Program-made: the position numbers and the translations under genes
Shown here: piece by piece, positions 23,665 through 36,400 of the stretch
How positions within the stretch are numbered: the first letter of the stretch is position 1
Layout: each line of letters begins with the position of its first letter
NCBI RefSeq assembly: GCF_048564905.1
Contig: NC_132990.1
Location: 33,661,001-33,725,000, forward strand
Length of the DNA: 64,000 nucleotides
Source of the DNA: Vicugna pacos
Lineage: Eukaryota; Chordata; Mammalia; Artiodactyla; Camelidae
Reading direction: 5' to 3'
The notes under the pieces: generated by a model
Database searches by the model: none
What the model was told of the DNA's origin: nothing
The model's input: the letters and a program-made list of their open reading frames with translations, nothing else

Positions 23665-23765
23665 TTTTTCTAAGGTTAAGGAAACTGAGGTCCAGAAAAA
23701 TGAAGTGTCTTGGCCACAGTCACACAGAAAATTAAGACTAGAATTCCTAACTCTCTAATAGTTTT
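23665..23765 (-). mobile_element. MIR fragment, antisense
   Basis: The + strand reads aaggaaactgaggtccagaa, tcttggccacagtcacacag and aagactagaattcctaact, a clear antisense MIR core. Confidence 0.78.
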
Positions 23766-23769
23766 TGAA

Positions 23770-25970
23770 GCTATGTAAATATGAAAAAAATCTTGAGAGA
23801 TTGCTAATAATTTTTTCTGAGTAAGATTGTGAATTAGCTTTCTTAGGGTTATCCATTCTGTAGTATAGTATTTTCTGAAGTGTGGAACGTAAATTCTTTG
23901 GGATATGAAGTGATTTTAAATGGTCCAATATAGTAAGATGGATTTCAGGTGATTATGGGAAAGAGATTTAAGAAACCACTGGATCACAGAGTGAGGAAGT
24001 TGTTCCCTCTTCCATTCTCCATCACTCACTTGAAGTAATTAACGTGATCAGTTTGTTATCTGTAATACCTCACAAATATTTGCTAATCTTCCCCCACTCC
24101 CATGTACTCACTTAAACAGAGCAAGATTCAGACTCGGAGATAATAGGCAACAATAGCTGGCTTGTGTTAAATAATTGCTTTGACATCATTGACTATAGTG
24201 TATTGTAATAATGAAAGATGAAAGGTATCTGCTTTCCATTTCTTGTGTTATAAATTTTTTCAAGAAATTTTAAAATTGAGGAATTGCAAGAAATTGTTAA
24301 CTATATGAAAAGACCGATAGTACAATGAAATGACATTTATGTTGCCTTAGTTTGGGTACTAAGGAAGCAAACTCAGATGTTAAGATTTTGATGCAACTAG
24401 TTTATTTGGGAAATGATCCCTGAAAATGCTAATAGGTTACTGGAAAAGTGAGATAGAGAAGGAATTTTTATCCAGTAGAGATTTTATTATTATACAACTG
24501 TGGATAATTGGAGATGGATCACATTGGGGCGATCCAGGAGCCAGTGTTATTTCACCTGAGGGGAGAGGAAGCCTAGGGTATTTATACAGACTCCTGTCAG
24601 TCATTGGCTACTCACAGATGGGGATTAATTTCCTGACACTTCTGACTGATGTGCAGGTGGGCAAGAGGGTGTTGGAGTCCGATCAGTCTCTCAGGTGCTG
24701 GAGTGTGAGGCTAGACCAGTGTACGTCAAAGTGACAAGGGTGCATGTGTATGGACACGGGGTGCACAACACTTGCTGCATATGCTACTACGTGTCAGAAG
24801 AATGGCTGCCTTTGGTAATTTCTGTCGTGGCTGAACGTTTTCAGAGATAATGGATTTTACAGCCATGTTTGTAATTTGACTTTAAAGTCTTGAAACTGAA
24901 AGGAGAATTTTTCTTTGTATTAAACATAGCCCTTCTAGCTGCTCCTTGTGTTTATCTTCTTAGAGCCTGTTCTCGATGGGTAGAGCACTGAAGGTCTGTT
25001 TGTATAGTATTACTTTATCTAGTTGAATAAAGACTGTTATTAATTCTCTCCTAGGCTTCTGTTCCCTACCAATCCACATTATTTTAGGCTTTCTTTATTA
25101 TTTCCCAGCCATTTAGTAATTTATACTGTTCCTTCCTGGACTTTCTCCAGCCTCTCTTCATCTTGCTGAAGTGGATGAGCCTATTTTCTATAACTGCTTT
25201 TTCAAGATAATACATTTATTGAAGTCTTGTATAATTTAAATTTCTGGCCACATGTAGAACTTCATAGTTTGTTAATAATTTATCATCTTTTGAGTGGTAA
25301 CTTAAATTTTCGTTATACAGATTACTGAAACTATCCCTAAATCATAGCATATCTATAGCAATTATTTGATAGTGATTATGCTGTATTTTAGAGCTCTGTA
25401 AGTGGAAACACTAATTTTAGTCCTCAATACTATGTGCTAGTATAAATAAAGTTAAAATTAAACAATACAAATTAACTGCACTGTTAGGGAAATTGAATTG
25501 ATCACATTATTCTGTAAGTATCTAAATTCATTTGCCTTATCTTCTCACCTCCATTGGCAAAAGAGAAAAACTACTGTACAGCTGGCATTATACATAGAAA
25601 CATCTGAAAAAATGAAAGCTGCTGTAGATTGTAAACAGGCAACTCTGATGTTTAGAGAACTCATCCTTGATGGCAACTAATAATATCCCACTTCAGTGGT
25701 ACATGTGCAATAGCAAATAAATTGAATGACTTTGCTTTTCATCAGTTTTTCCCTCAAGCAGAGTAACATAATTAAGTAACTATTTTGCTTCATTAAAAAA
25801 AAGGATTCATTTGATGTTAAAACACAGTAATTTGAAAAATCTTTGTTTAATTATATTCTTGGTCATTATTCCCACAGATGTTCTATGATAGTGTTGTGCC
25901 CACATATCATTATGAAAACTTAATAAATTACTGTTTCATTTTTATGGGGAAACACCCACTCCTCCCCCTA
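23770..25970. other. Intron, mostly unrecognised
   Basis: Apart from the possible LTR-type block at 24340-24840, no repeat or gene was recognised. Confidence 0.45.
24340..24840 (-). mobile_element. Possible LTR-type fossil, family not assigned
   Basis: The order caaactcagatgttaagatt, gcaactagtttatttgggaa, tgatccctg, then a G-rich half resembles antisense old mammalian LTRs. This is only a resemblance; no ends are defined. Confidence 0.25.
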
Positions 25971-25971
25971 A

Positions 25972-25973
<2 letters not shown>

Positions 25974-26017
<44 letters not shown>

Positions 26018-26021
26018 ACAG
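25974..26021. repeat. (CA)n microsatellite
   Basis: More than 20 CA units with one T interruption near the right end. The longest dinucleotide array in the window. Confidence 0.97.
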
Positions 26022-26139
26022 TTACTTGTCTGGACATTGTAAAATAAATCATCTATTCTCACTTTAGAATTACATTCTATAATTTTGCTTTAATTATAGT
26101 CAAGAAAAGAAATATTTTATATACTTCTGTTTTGCCTTT

Positions 26140-26380
26140 TAATATTTAGTGAGCTGAAATTTATTTACAGTGAAATTCATAGATCTTAAGTGACACAGTT
26201 CAGTGCACTGAGAAGTGACTGTATCCATATAAACCACGCTTTGTTCAGGATGTATGGCATTTTTATTATGCCAGAAAGTTTCCCTTGCCTCTTCCCAGTT
26301 CATTTCTGCCCTCCTGTCCCTGCAATTCATTCCACAAAGTAAGCACTTCTGACTCACAGATTATATATTAATGGGTTTTG
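26140..26380 (-). mobile_element. Old L1 3' fragment, antisense
   Basis: Blocks such as catagatcttaagtgacaca and cttgcctcttcccagttcat resemble antisense 3' ends of old L1M elements. Short and diverged. Confidence 0.4.
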
Positions 26381-26499
26381 TTTCATTTTTAAAAAGCCAT
26401 GTACCTCAAAGAAGAATTTGAAGTGAGAGAGTTGACAGTTTATCGAAGGCTGCTTTGAACTACTGATTAAGTCAGTGATGAATATTAATGTTATGACTC

Positions 26500-27285
26500 T
26501 TCAGATCTCCAGGGTAGATCGTGGACTAGGCCACAAAACAATTCTCAGTAAACTTAAGACAACTGAAATCATACCAAGCATCTTTTCTGACAACAATGCT
26601 ATGAGACTAGAAAAACCTGCAAAAAAACACAAAGAGGTGGAGGCTAAACAATATGCTGTTAAACAACCAATGGATCACTGAAGGAATCAAGGAGGAAATT
26701 AAAAAAAAATACCTGGAGACAAATGAAAATGAAAACACAATGATCCAAAATCTGTGGGATGCAGCAAAAGCAGTACTAAGAGGGAAGTATCTAGTGACAC
26801 AAGCTTACTTCAGGACACAAAGAAAATCTCAAATAAGTAACCTAACCTAATACCTAAAGAAATTAGAAAAATAGGAACAACTAAAACCCAAAATTAGTAG
26901 ATGGAAAGAAATCATCAAGATCAGAGCAGAAGTAAGTGAAATAGCAACAGAAAAAACAACAAAAAAGATCAGTGAAACTAAGCTCTGGTTCTTTGGAAAG
27001 AAAAACTAAATTGATAAAACTGCAGCCAGACATCAAGAAAAAAAAGAGAGAGGACCCAAGTCAATAAAATCGGAAATGAAAAAGAAGTTACAGTCGGCAC
27101 CACAGAAATACAAAGGGTCATAAGACACTGCTACTAACAACTGTAGACCAATAAATTGGACAGCCCAGAAGAAATGGACCAATTGCTAGAAATGTACAGC
27201 CTCCCAAGACTGAACCAGGAAGCCAAGAAGAAACAGAAAATATGAACAGACCAATTACCAGTGATGAAAAATATGTAGTGAGAAA
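26500..27285 (+). mobile_element. L1 ORF2 fragment (end of endonuclease to start of RT)
   Basis: Sense translation gives SRVDRGLGHKTILSKLKTTE, IIPSIFSDNNAMRLE, NNQWITEGIKEEIKKKYLET and ENTMIQNLWDAAKAVLRGKY. These are the end of the endonuclease domain and the linker before the RT. Further broken frames run to about 27285. Both ends are missing and the copy is degraded by frameshifts. Confidence 0.85.
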
Positions 27286-27289
27286 TTTT

Positions 27290-29590
27290 TAATACTCTTA
27301 CTTTTGGACTTTAAAAATATTTTGCAATTTGGGTTAATAGGGGATTAAGCCCTACATATAGTTTACATATGCTTATTGGATAGCTTTCTGGAGATGACTT
27401 CAAATGTTTTTGACTGCTTCAAATGGCGTAACTGGCCATCTTCAAACAAACAAACAAACAAACAAAACAAAACTTGTCTGTACACCCAGTTGGTCACTGA
27501 TTCAGCTCCATGTTAGTCATCAACCATTTTTGTGGTCCGTATCTTTAGTCATTTGTCTTTAGCTTCAGAGCATTTTGTTTTTGCTACTGTGAAAGTATTC
27601 GTCACCTAGTTGTCTAATGTAGTGTGTTGTCAGTGCTTACAGGGCCCCATCCTTTTACTTCTTTGGAAGCAGCCTTCCATGGTAGAAACTTTTTTCCTAT
27701 CATTCCAATGAATTTTGTTCTCTAAAATAATATATGAGTGGAGCTATTAAATAAGAAAGTCATGAAGTAAAGAAAAATAAAATGCCTTTATTTAAGAATA
27801 GGATGAGAACTGAACTTTTCTTGCTTCCTTCACTACCACCTTCTTCTCTTTTTCTCCTTTAATGTGCCATTCGCCTATGTGATTTTTTGATCTTGTTGTT
27901 CCTTGGCAACCCAGAGCTATTTGTTGAATTTCACTTTATGTTCACCTTCTTTCCCTCATCAAATCCTTATTGACAATATACTCTGTACCGGGCATTGTGA
28001 CAGAGGACACAAAGGAAGCAGATGCTGTTCCTGCCTTCATGGGGCTTACGTACAAAATAAAATTATCTCTCCTCTACGTCAGAACTAGCCTTGTTTTTGC
28101 AGGGAGGTTAGTGATACTGAGGTGTAAATGGGTGACAAAAAAATGAAATTTAAATTATAAACTGCAGTGCTTAGGAATGGGCAAAGCATTAGCTCAGGGG
28201 AATCATTCTCCCTTGTGAGTTTCCATGCAAATTGTCAGGCAAATGGGAAGTACATTTAAGATGTGCTTTCTCAACAACTGTCAAATTGACTGCAACCTGT
28301 GTTACCGACATGCAGGGATAACTTGGTAGTTACCTTTTGTTTACTGAGTGAAAAACATAGAGACATCAAAGAAAATGAATTAAGGATGTACGATGCCCTG
28401 TCCTTTGTCCTGATAAGACCATCCATCAAAACTTCAAGAAGGGTGCTGGTTCCTAAGTCTGTCACTATAGTTTTCTTATTTGTATTTCATAGAAATTAGC
28501 ATTTTGATAAGAGCAGTACTGGGCAGGTCAACAATTTTAAAAATTATTTTTGACCAAGAAAATCAACTCTAAAATTTATTTTAGACAAAGGAGGGATTTT
28601 CTTTTTAACTCTCATAGTATTGTTTTAACAGCTAGCCATTATTCCATGTTATATTTTTTCTTTAAATTGTTTCTACTGTCTATTTTTACTTCTTTCTAAT
28701 TTGTTTCCAGATTCTAAAACATAGTATGTTGCTCTCAATTCCATCAAAATTAAAATCATTCTTTCATATTCACTAACCGTTTTTCTTGCTTTATTTATTC
28801 TTTTGTTTGAAAAATTTTACCAAAGAACTATGTGCAACATGTTTTGTTAAAAAGGATTCATAAAATATAGAAGCATGCAGACAAAATAAGTGAAGCTTAT
28901 TTTATTGTCAGTCTGGTTAATGAGTACCATTATAAATTTTGTTTCAACATAGCTTTTAAAAAATTATATAACTCAACCATATATCAGTTCAAAATTCTCT
29001 AAACTGATTTCAGAGTATGAATAATTCAATATTTCTTAGATTATGAAGAGTTTTAGAATTTAACGTACTGTATAATAAGTTGCATTTTGACATAAAGGCA
29101 AAGTAGTGGAATAATATATACCAGTGGAATTGAGAGGGTTGATTAATTACTATTTTACCAAAATATTGTATTTGTCTTAAAACATTGTAGTCACTGTAAA
29201 TAAATTACTGAAAGGACTTTGGTTATTGTATATATCCTGGCCACTTATGAAATAGATTTTAGATTTTAGGATTTGATAATAGTTAATATTCTCTTAATTT
29301 TCATTAGGTGATTTAACCAATGACTTTGAGGTTCCTTGTTGTCCTTTGATATGTTTGTTTCTGATTTATTCTCTACCTTTTTGAAGATTATTTCCCCCCA
29401 AATTATCTTTTTATTTCCCCAAAGCCTCATAATTTAGCAGGAAATTGAAGATTCTGGCTGACATATATGTCTTAATTAGGGAATATTAATGCAAATACAT
29501 GTGAGGAAGGGGAAAGTGGTTCTGAGTATGTTTCTTTCCTTTACCCTGTGAATCCTGAAAACCCATGGAGGTGGAAAATGGTAGTAATAG
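27290..29590. other. Intron, nothing recognised
   Basis: AT-rich, with a short CAAA repeat at 27446-27472. A few short open frames occur without recognisable products. Confidence 0.5.
27446..27472. repeat. (CAAA)n simple repeat
   Basis: About five CAAA units grading into AAAAC. Confidence 0.93.
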
Positions 29591-29594
29591 TTGG

Positions 29595-30230
29595 TTTGGA
29601 GTCTATCTGGATCTGTTTCCTAATGCTCTGTAACAAACTGCAACACATTTAGTGGCTTAAAACAACACCTAGTTATTATCTCATAATTTCTATAGGTCCG
29701 AAGTCTGAGTGAGCTTGACTGGGTTCTCTGTTCTAGATCTCACAAGACTGAAATTAAGTTATCTGTCACACTGGCCTTTTATCTAGAGATACTGGGGAAG
29801 AATTCATTTCCAAGCTCATTCAGGTTGTTGGTAGAACTGATTTCCTTCCCTTCAGTTACAGGACTGAGATCTCTGTTTTCTTGTTGGCTGTCAGTTGGGG
29901 CCTGCTCTCCGCTCCTAGAGGCTGCTCACCTTACTTCTCTTGTGGCCCCTCCTTCTGCAAACGTGCATATTGAAAACTCTCTGCTTTGACTCTCTGACTT
30001 CTGCTTCTGCCACCAGCCAGAGAAGCACTCCACTTTGAAGGGCTCACGAGGTTAGATCAGTTCCAATTTTAAGCTCAACTGGGCCATATAACATAACACA
30101 GCCACAGGAGAGATATCTTGTCACATTCACAGGTTACAGGGATGTAGGTTTGGAATCTGCCTCCCCCCTCTCCCCTGGGGGGTGCTTTTTAGAATTCTGC
30201 CTGCCATATCAGTTTGAAAAATAGCATCAG
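29595..30230 (-). mobile_element. LTR-like fossil, probably ERVL-MaLR (MLT type), antisense
   Basis: Opening blocks tctgtaacaaactgcaacac and gtggcttaaaacaaca resemble the antisense start of MaLR-family LTRs. The far end, attctgcctgccatatcag, would be the other border. No internal viral genes are visible, so it would be a solitary LTR. It is old and broken. Family and borders are approximate. Confidence 0.5.
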
Positions 30231-30429
30231 TCTTCATAATAGGTCATTCATAACCAGTGAGCTAGAGTGAAGCATGTAAGAGATTTTTGCTATGAAGGAT
30301 ATGTGGTGAGACCACTGTGTTTCTGGATGGGAAGACCATTATACAGTATTTATTTCTCTTCCAAACAAATACATAATTTCAATGTAATCCAAGTAAAGCA
30401 AATGCACAATTTCAATATAATCAAACTAA

Positions 30430-31400
30430 AACACCGAGCAGGATTTTTTTAAAAACCGAAAAGCTGATTCTAAAGTACTTGGAAAAGAACATACAGAAGA
30501 CTAGCTGTGGAGGAAGGATTTGTTCTACCTTACGTCATAAGACACTACAAAGCTATAGTAATAAAAACTGAATTTAGAATGGTAATAGACCAGGGATAAA
30601 TAAGCATGTATAAAAATTTAGTTCATGATAAAAATACCCTTTCAGATTAAAAAAGGCTAATGCAATAAATAGTGTTGAGAAAAATTGGGTATCTGTTTAG
30701 GAAAAACTAAAGCTATACCTTTATCTTAATACCCAAAATAGACTATAGAGCTAATCAGTACACACCAATACACACAAAAGCAAGAGAATATTTTTTCATA
30801 ATCATAAAAAAGGAGAAGATAATCTTATGTAGAACATAAAACATCACAAGGGTTATAGGGAAAATGTGGATATATTTTGCCAAGTAATAGTTAATAAACA
30901 CTATAAACAAAGTTAAAGGAAAAGATGCAGGAAATACATTGCAATAAAAGTTTCATCATGTTTAAAGAGAGCCTGTAAATTATTAAGGGAAGACAAATAA
31001 TGTAGTAGATAAATGGGCAAAGGATATAAATAGGCTGTTCACACAACATGAAGAGCAAATGGCCAGTAAACATATGGAGAGGATCAGCTCCATAGCATAT
31101 TCGGTAAAAACTAGATGTATTCCTTCTTTATAACACTTTTTAAATAATAGTTAAAAAAAAAAAAAGGAACCTGAATGTTCATCAATAATGAAAAGGTTAA
31201 GTAAGTTTTATCTATAGAATAGTGTACTATGAAACCAATATAAACAGTTGTGCATGCATATACATACACATACACACCTGGAAGGAGCTGTGAGATGTAT
31301 TGTTAAGTGAAGAAAAGCAAATAGCAAGAAAACACATTGCCTCTCACCTGGTTTATGTGTGTACTCTGGAACAAAAAGCTATTTTATCAGATACACAAAA
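30430..31400 (+). mobile_element. Old L1 (L1M/HAL1-type), sense
   Basis: The sequence follows the late-ORF2 order of L1: agacactacaaagctatagtaata, then aatgggcaaaggatataaa, then a caacatgaagagcaaatggcc block. It ends with a gttcatcaataatgaa and tgaaaccaatataaac 3' part. Heavily diverged, and split by an A-run at 31151-31164. Confidence 0.7.
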
Positions 31401-31419
31401 TGTTCACCTATGCATTTTC

Positions 31420-31740
31420 CCTTCTATTTAGGTTGGGCCCTGTGGTATATTCTGAGTAGTGGATTGTGAGCAAAAGTGACATGTATTTTTTGTGAGCCAA
31501 GGTATTTTGGAGCTATCTTACCACCTCTACAGTCCCTCAGTGCCTATAAGGCTACATCAGGATGACACAACTACAAAATGATAGAGCCCAGTCAGTCAGG
31601 GTCTCTAAAGTGGCCATGTGGAACAGGACCTCCCGCGCACCCTCTGTTAAATGGGTATCTTAGGAGTTAAAACACTGAAATTTGGGGGTTGTCTGTTGTT
31701 GCAGCTAGAAGTGTTAACTCTCCTGGCTAGTAGAGACAAG
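31420..31740 (+). repeat. Possible old interspersed repeat, family not assigned
   Basis: The block ctgaaatttgggggttgtct followed by gttgcagctagaag resembles the end of several old LTR-type repeats. The rest is not recognisable. Confidence 0.25.
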
Positions 31741-32307
31741 TACACACATGAACGTGAATTTATTGGGTGCTAGAGGAATGCATGCTGTCCTACGGTTGGT
31801 CATTATCTCCAGGAAGGGGAATAGCAGGAAGTGAGCGTGAACATTAAGCAGGAGGCAGTCATATTTCACTCTGATTATTTCTTTGTGGTTTAAATCTTAC
31901 GAAATAGTATTTATGTATAACTTTTATTATAAAAATATTGGGATAGATAAAATGCAGTATTGCTAAAAAGTAGATGATATGCCAAGTTTGCTTCAAAATT
32001 AACTTGACCCGCACTATGGTAGTATTATGGCTACCACTTGTTTTACTTAGGAATTTAGGTAACTACTAAGTTGATACAGTGAACTGTTTTGATGCATGTA
32101 TGAAATTTAGTTCTTTAAAGTGGGAAGTTTTTTGGTGAGACTTTATTATGTCATTATTAAGAGCATGATTTATAGCATATGATATGTAGTATAGTATTTT
32201 TAATTTTCTGTCTTTTGTAGATTGCTTCATGATTTTTTGCTTTCTCCAAAGTCCACTATTTAGTTACTTTTTTATTTACTAGTTTTCTGTAAAATTACTG
32301 AAATTTT

Positions 32308-32885
32308 TGCTGAACTCAGGTTCGGCTCCTCACCTCTCAAAAGCCAATAATCGAGAGGCAAGTGTCAATAGAAAGGAAAGGTGTTTTAATTAGAAAAGCT
32401 GGCAATCTGGGGAGAAGGTGGACTTATGTCCAGAGACCAACTCCAAAGATTCTGCTCAGCCATGACAGTTTTTAAAGGGAAAAAGGAGGTAGGGGGAGAA
32501 TCTGAGTGAATCATGAGGCAGGAGGTTGGGTTCTGCATCCTTCTCCATTTGGTGCAGACTGGCTGACTCTCTCCTCAGATGCTATCTTGCCCTGGTGATC
32601 TGCCTGCAGGATTGCTAAAAGGGTTCATGGGGGAAAGAGTTAGTTATTCTTTAACTACTTAATTCTTCATCCTTCTTTTAATCTAGGAAAAGAATCAACA
32701 GGTTAGGCAAGGCATTCAGGTGTGCATTCAGGATAGCGAAAGTCAGGAGTTAGGTTAAATTGCCTAATGATCTCATTCCTATAATCAGATTCTTTCAAGG
32801 TTAGAGGGGAATAGAAATTGGCAAACAGGAAAGGGGCAAAAGAGCTGCTTTCAAAATGAACTAGTTTAATAAAGAGAACCTTACA
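32308..32885 (-). mobile_element. Probable solitary LTR of an endogenous retrovirus, antisense
   Basis: A 578-bp block has TG...CA ends on the minus strand (TGTAAGG... to ...TTCAGCA) and a possible polyadenylation-signal-like ATTAAA region near 32385 read antisense. Its opening, ctgaactcaggttcggctcc followed by agaggcaagtgtc, resembles LTRs I have seen in ungulate genomes. No flanking duplication is clear and no internal region is present. It is an old fossil. Confidence 0.45.
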
Positions 32886-33189
32886 TTTCTACCTAAAATG
32901 AAACATTAGTATCCTTTGCAAAAATGGAAGATAAACATAAAATTAAATACAGTAAAAATGAAATAGTATTATACAATTTGGCTAACTGCTCTTGCTTGAC
33001 GATACCCAACACTGACGCCAACTTTCCTTTAAAAACTGAAATTATGAAGTGTCAGAGGTAGAAAGACTGAGATCTTCTCCCTGACATACCAGAATGATTT
33101 AAAGCTAATTGAAAATGGGATAAATTCTTAGCATATGGTTCATAGTTATTTCATATCTTGCCTCTGTGTCACCAGTGTCATTAAGCCCA

Positions 33190-33420
33190 CATTTGGGGAA
33201 ACACTGGTATTGTAGAAAGAATTCTAGAACTGGATTCAGAATACCTGGAATCACTGCTCCCTGTCACTTGATACGTCTTTGGGTTCTCACTGTTTTTGTA
33301 CTTACATCACCGTTTATGAAATGGGGGCCAAAATGCCCACCATCTTTAATTCACCTCAGAATTTTTGTGAGGAACAAATAAAAAAATACTGTATATCACT
33401 CTCAGTAATAGTTTTAGCAC
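33190..33420 (+). mobile_element. MIR SINE, sense, diverged
   Basis: The series ttctagaactggattcagaa, tacctggaatcactgct and accgtttatgaaatgggggc, followed by tttgtgaggaacaaataaa, follows MIR order. Confidence 0.6.
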
Positions 33421-33429
33421 TAATTTAAT

Positions 33430-36400
33430 CATTATACATAACAAAGAAATTCTGTTAGTTTAGATTACAGCAGTTTGACTACCAGCACCTAAGTTTAATA
33501 ATTTATTCTCTTAATTCCCTCCTACCCACGGAAGTCTACACCTCTACTCTCTTGCAGAAATACTTGATTACCATAGACATTAGGAGCACAAATGAATCTG
33601 CATCTATGCATTCTCCCTGGGGAATACATTTAAAGTGCATAATCTAACTGTCAGTGTAGAGTTGCAAAACGTATTTTATGCAGAGTAAGATCTGATGTGC
33701 TGCTTAGATTTATTGCCTCCCGTTCCAAAGACTTCTGCTAATGCTGCAGTGAGATTGGTATACCGAGTTCATTTGCTGTTTCTGGTCACCAGAGTGTTAT
33801 TTAGTAAATTTCTTCTCCCAGAAAGTATTACTTAGTTTAGTGAGATCTTAGTTTTGCTCTGTCCTGCTGGGCCCCACGGGAAATAATGTTTAAAACAGTG
33901 TTGTAATCATGACATAAAAACGTTCCTCACTTGTAGGCAGTAGTTGTTACTTAGGGTTTTTCGGACTCACAAATATAGGTTTATGTATTTTATGTAATGT
34001 CTGTCAAATTTGTCATTGAGAAATCATTATAGACTCAGTCTATTCTGAGTCACATCCCTGCTCCCAGAAACACTTCCACTATTGCCTTTGGAAACTTGCT
34101 TCACCTTTTACAAGTAGCTTCTGCTCTTCAATGCTAATCAGGTATTTTTGGGGAGATAGATGGTAGGCAGTTAGGGATGATTTATTGAACTAGTTCACTT
34201 CTAACTGATTCCCTCATTTTCATGTGATCAGAAGTGCAGGAGTGAGCCAGGACCTTCCTTACCACTGCATTATTAGCCTTCGTGTGATTCTGCTTGAAGT
34301 CCAAGTGTGGCAATAATGCTTGCACTTTCATAATACCTTCCAGTTGCCTATAGCAATCACATAGTTTTAGTAAATAATTCCTGTAAGTTTCATGTTTAAC
34401 TCTAGCCCCACTGAAGAAGCAGGCTTTGTGAAGTTTATTGGATTTAAAAGGGCTAGAAGCATCATTTATTTTTGTAAAGTCTGCTATGAGAAAAGTACAT
34501 CTACAAATCTGAGTGTTTCTGAGACGAAAAGAAGCTACATAGTTTATAAGTGAGAGAATTTATAATGGAAATGAGCAAATTCCATTTTCTACATAAAATG
34601 AGTTCTGTCATTTAAGTAAATAGTATGCTGTTTTCCAACAGTTCACATTTGTCACATTCTGTGACGTGGCTACCAGTCTTAGAAGGTTAAAGAGAAACTT
34701 TGTAGTTACCGTTGAATATCCCAGGAAGGACTTTGTAAATTAGCATTAAAGATCTAGGGAAACTGCTTACTCTTTCTCAGCAAACACCAGAAGAGAATTT
34801 AAGTAGCATTTTTTTCTAACCTGTCTTGTCCCTTAACCACGCTCTTTGTTCACTGTGATCTTGTGATCATAAACTATAAACATCCAGTATCCGCAAATTA
34901 TTTTGAACATTCAAAATATTTGTGGGATTCTTTCTTGGCAAGATTTATTAAATAGCCTTGTAATGCATAATTTATTTTACTTTTAACCAAGACTGAACAA
35001 AATGGTTTTAGGTTTTTGATTTGTGTTCCTTTAACCTCTCTGTGCCTGTAAAGGAAATTTGTTTTTTCCCTTACGCTATTTTCTTCTGTTGCATCTTTCT
35101 TTTAGTAATACTGACCCTGTACTGCTTGAACATTTTGACTTCTTTTTCCTCAGTCCCTTCCCTTTCCTACAGTTTTACTTGTATAGAAATGTTGAATTAG
35201 CTCTGTTTCTTCTCTCTTCTCACAAGGCGGCTCTTGTGATGAACTCTCTGCTGCTACTCTCCGATAAAAGGGCAGGAGGAATATCTTACTTTCCTCCTGC
35301 CCTTTTATTAATAGCTATTCCACTGTGGATCCTTTTTCTTCTGCTTCGCTTTTGGTCAGTCACAGAGCAGCTCTGACATAGCTATTCTAATACTCCATAT
35401 TTTTAATCTGCTAAAAGCTCTTTCATATCCATGGTCTATTAAAATCATCTTAATGCAGTTTTCGACAGTTCTCACTATTGAGGTTTGAAATGTTTGTTGC
35501 CAACCAAGCGTGTAAGAAATGCTCTTGTACAAGAAAGGCAATGAAGATCTTGACATAATAAAGACATTTTTACAAAGAGACTAGTATTGTTCTTAGCTGA
35601 CTAATAAGCTTAACAATTATAAATGATTTCATTTACTATTGAAAAGGATTTCTGTTTTGAAGTATGATTCATTTTCTTTTTCTTGAAGCACATCCAAAAC
35701 AACATATTGTGTAAATTTGTCCTCAAAATATACTAATTGATTCTGTTGAGCTAGCGCATTTGCCTGTGGTATATAGTTTGTTTTGGTATTCACTTCTTTT
35801 TATAAATAATAAGAATTATAAAAATGTACAAAAATAAGCAGTTGCCTTTGTAATACTGCATTTAAATAATACTGAAATGCTTCCATTTAAATATGTATTA
35901 ATAAGAGCGTGTTAAATTGCTTAATTCATCTCATGTCTATGAATGTAAATACACTGTTGCATATCTTTGGGGGATGGATTTTTTTTCTTCAGTTGACAGA
36001 AAATGGATAAATTTCTTGTAAGAATGTTATAATGGTTAGACTTCATTACCACCAACATTATGATATGTACTAGGTAACCTTTTAGATATTAGCCCAAGGT
36101 CATTTTTATTAATTGAACAATTAATTGTAGAAAGTGTTAATTATTTCTGTTAAGACCACCTCTGTCCATCTCTTTTCAATTCACGTTTTTGCCACTTTGT
36201 TGTCTATTAAAATTCAAGTGGTGAAAAATATTTGTTCATGCTCTTTGGAAACACTTATGAGGATTTATTTTGGGACAGACAATGAAATTAAGAGAAAATT
36301 AATTTCCTATAGAGTTTGTTTAATCATCTCCTTTCTCTTCCCTGAAGGCTTGCATAGGCTAGGCAGTAAAATGTGACAGGTTGTAGATTTCACAAAGATG

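Noticed and set aside
25974-26021. Regular CA repeat considered as an array-type element
   Set aside because: It is a plain dinucleotide microsatellite. No spaced direct repeats of the CRISPR kind occur, and none is expected in a mammal.
35059-35376. 105-codon hydrophobic open frame, possible membrane protein
   Set aside because: T-rich DNA gives leucine/phenylalanine-rich frames by chance. There is no family resemblance, and the hairpin at 35264-35308 lies within it.
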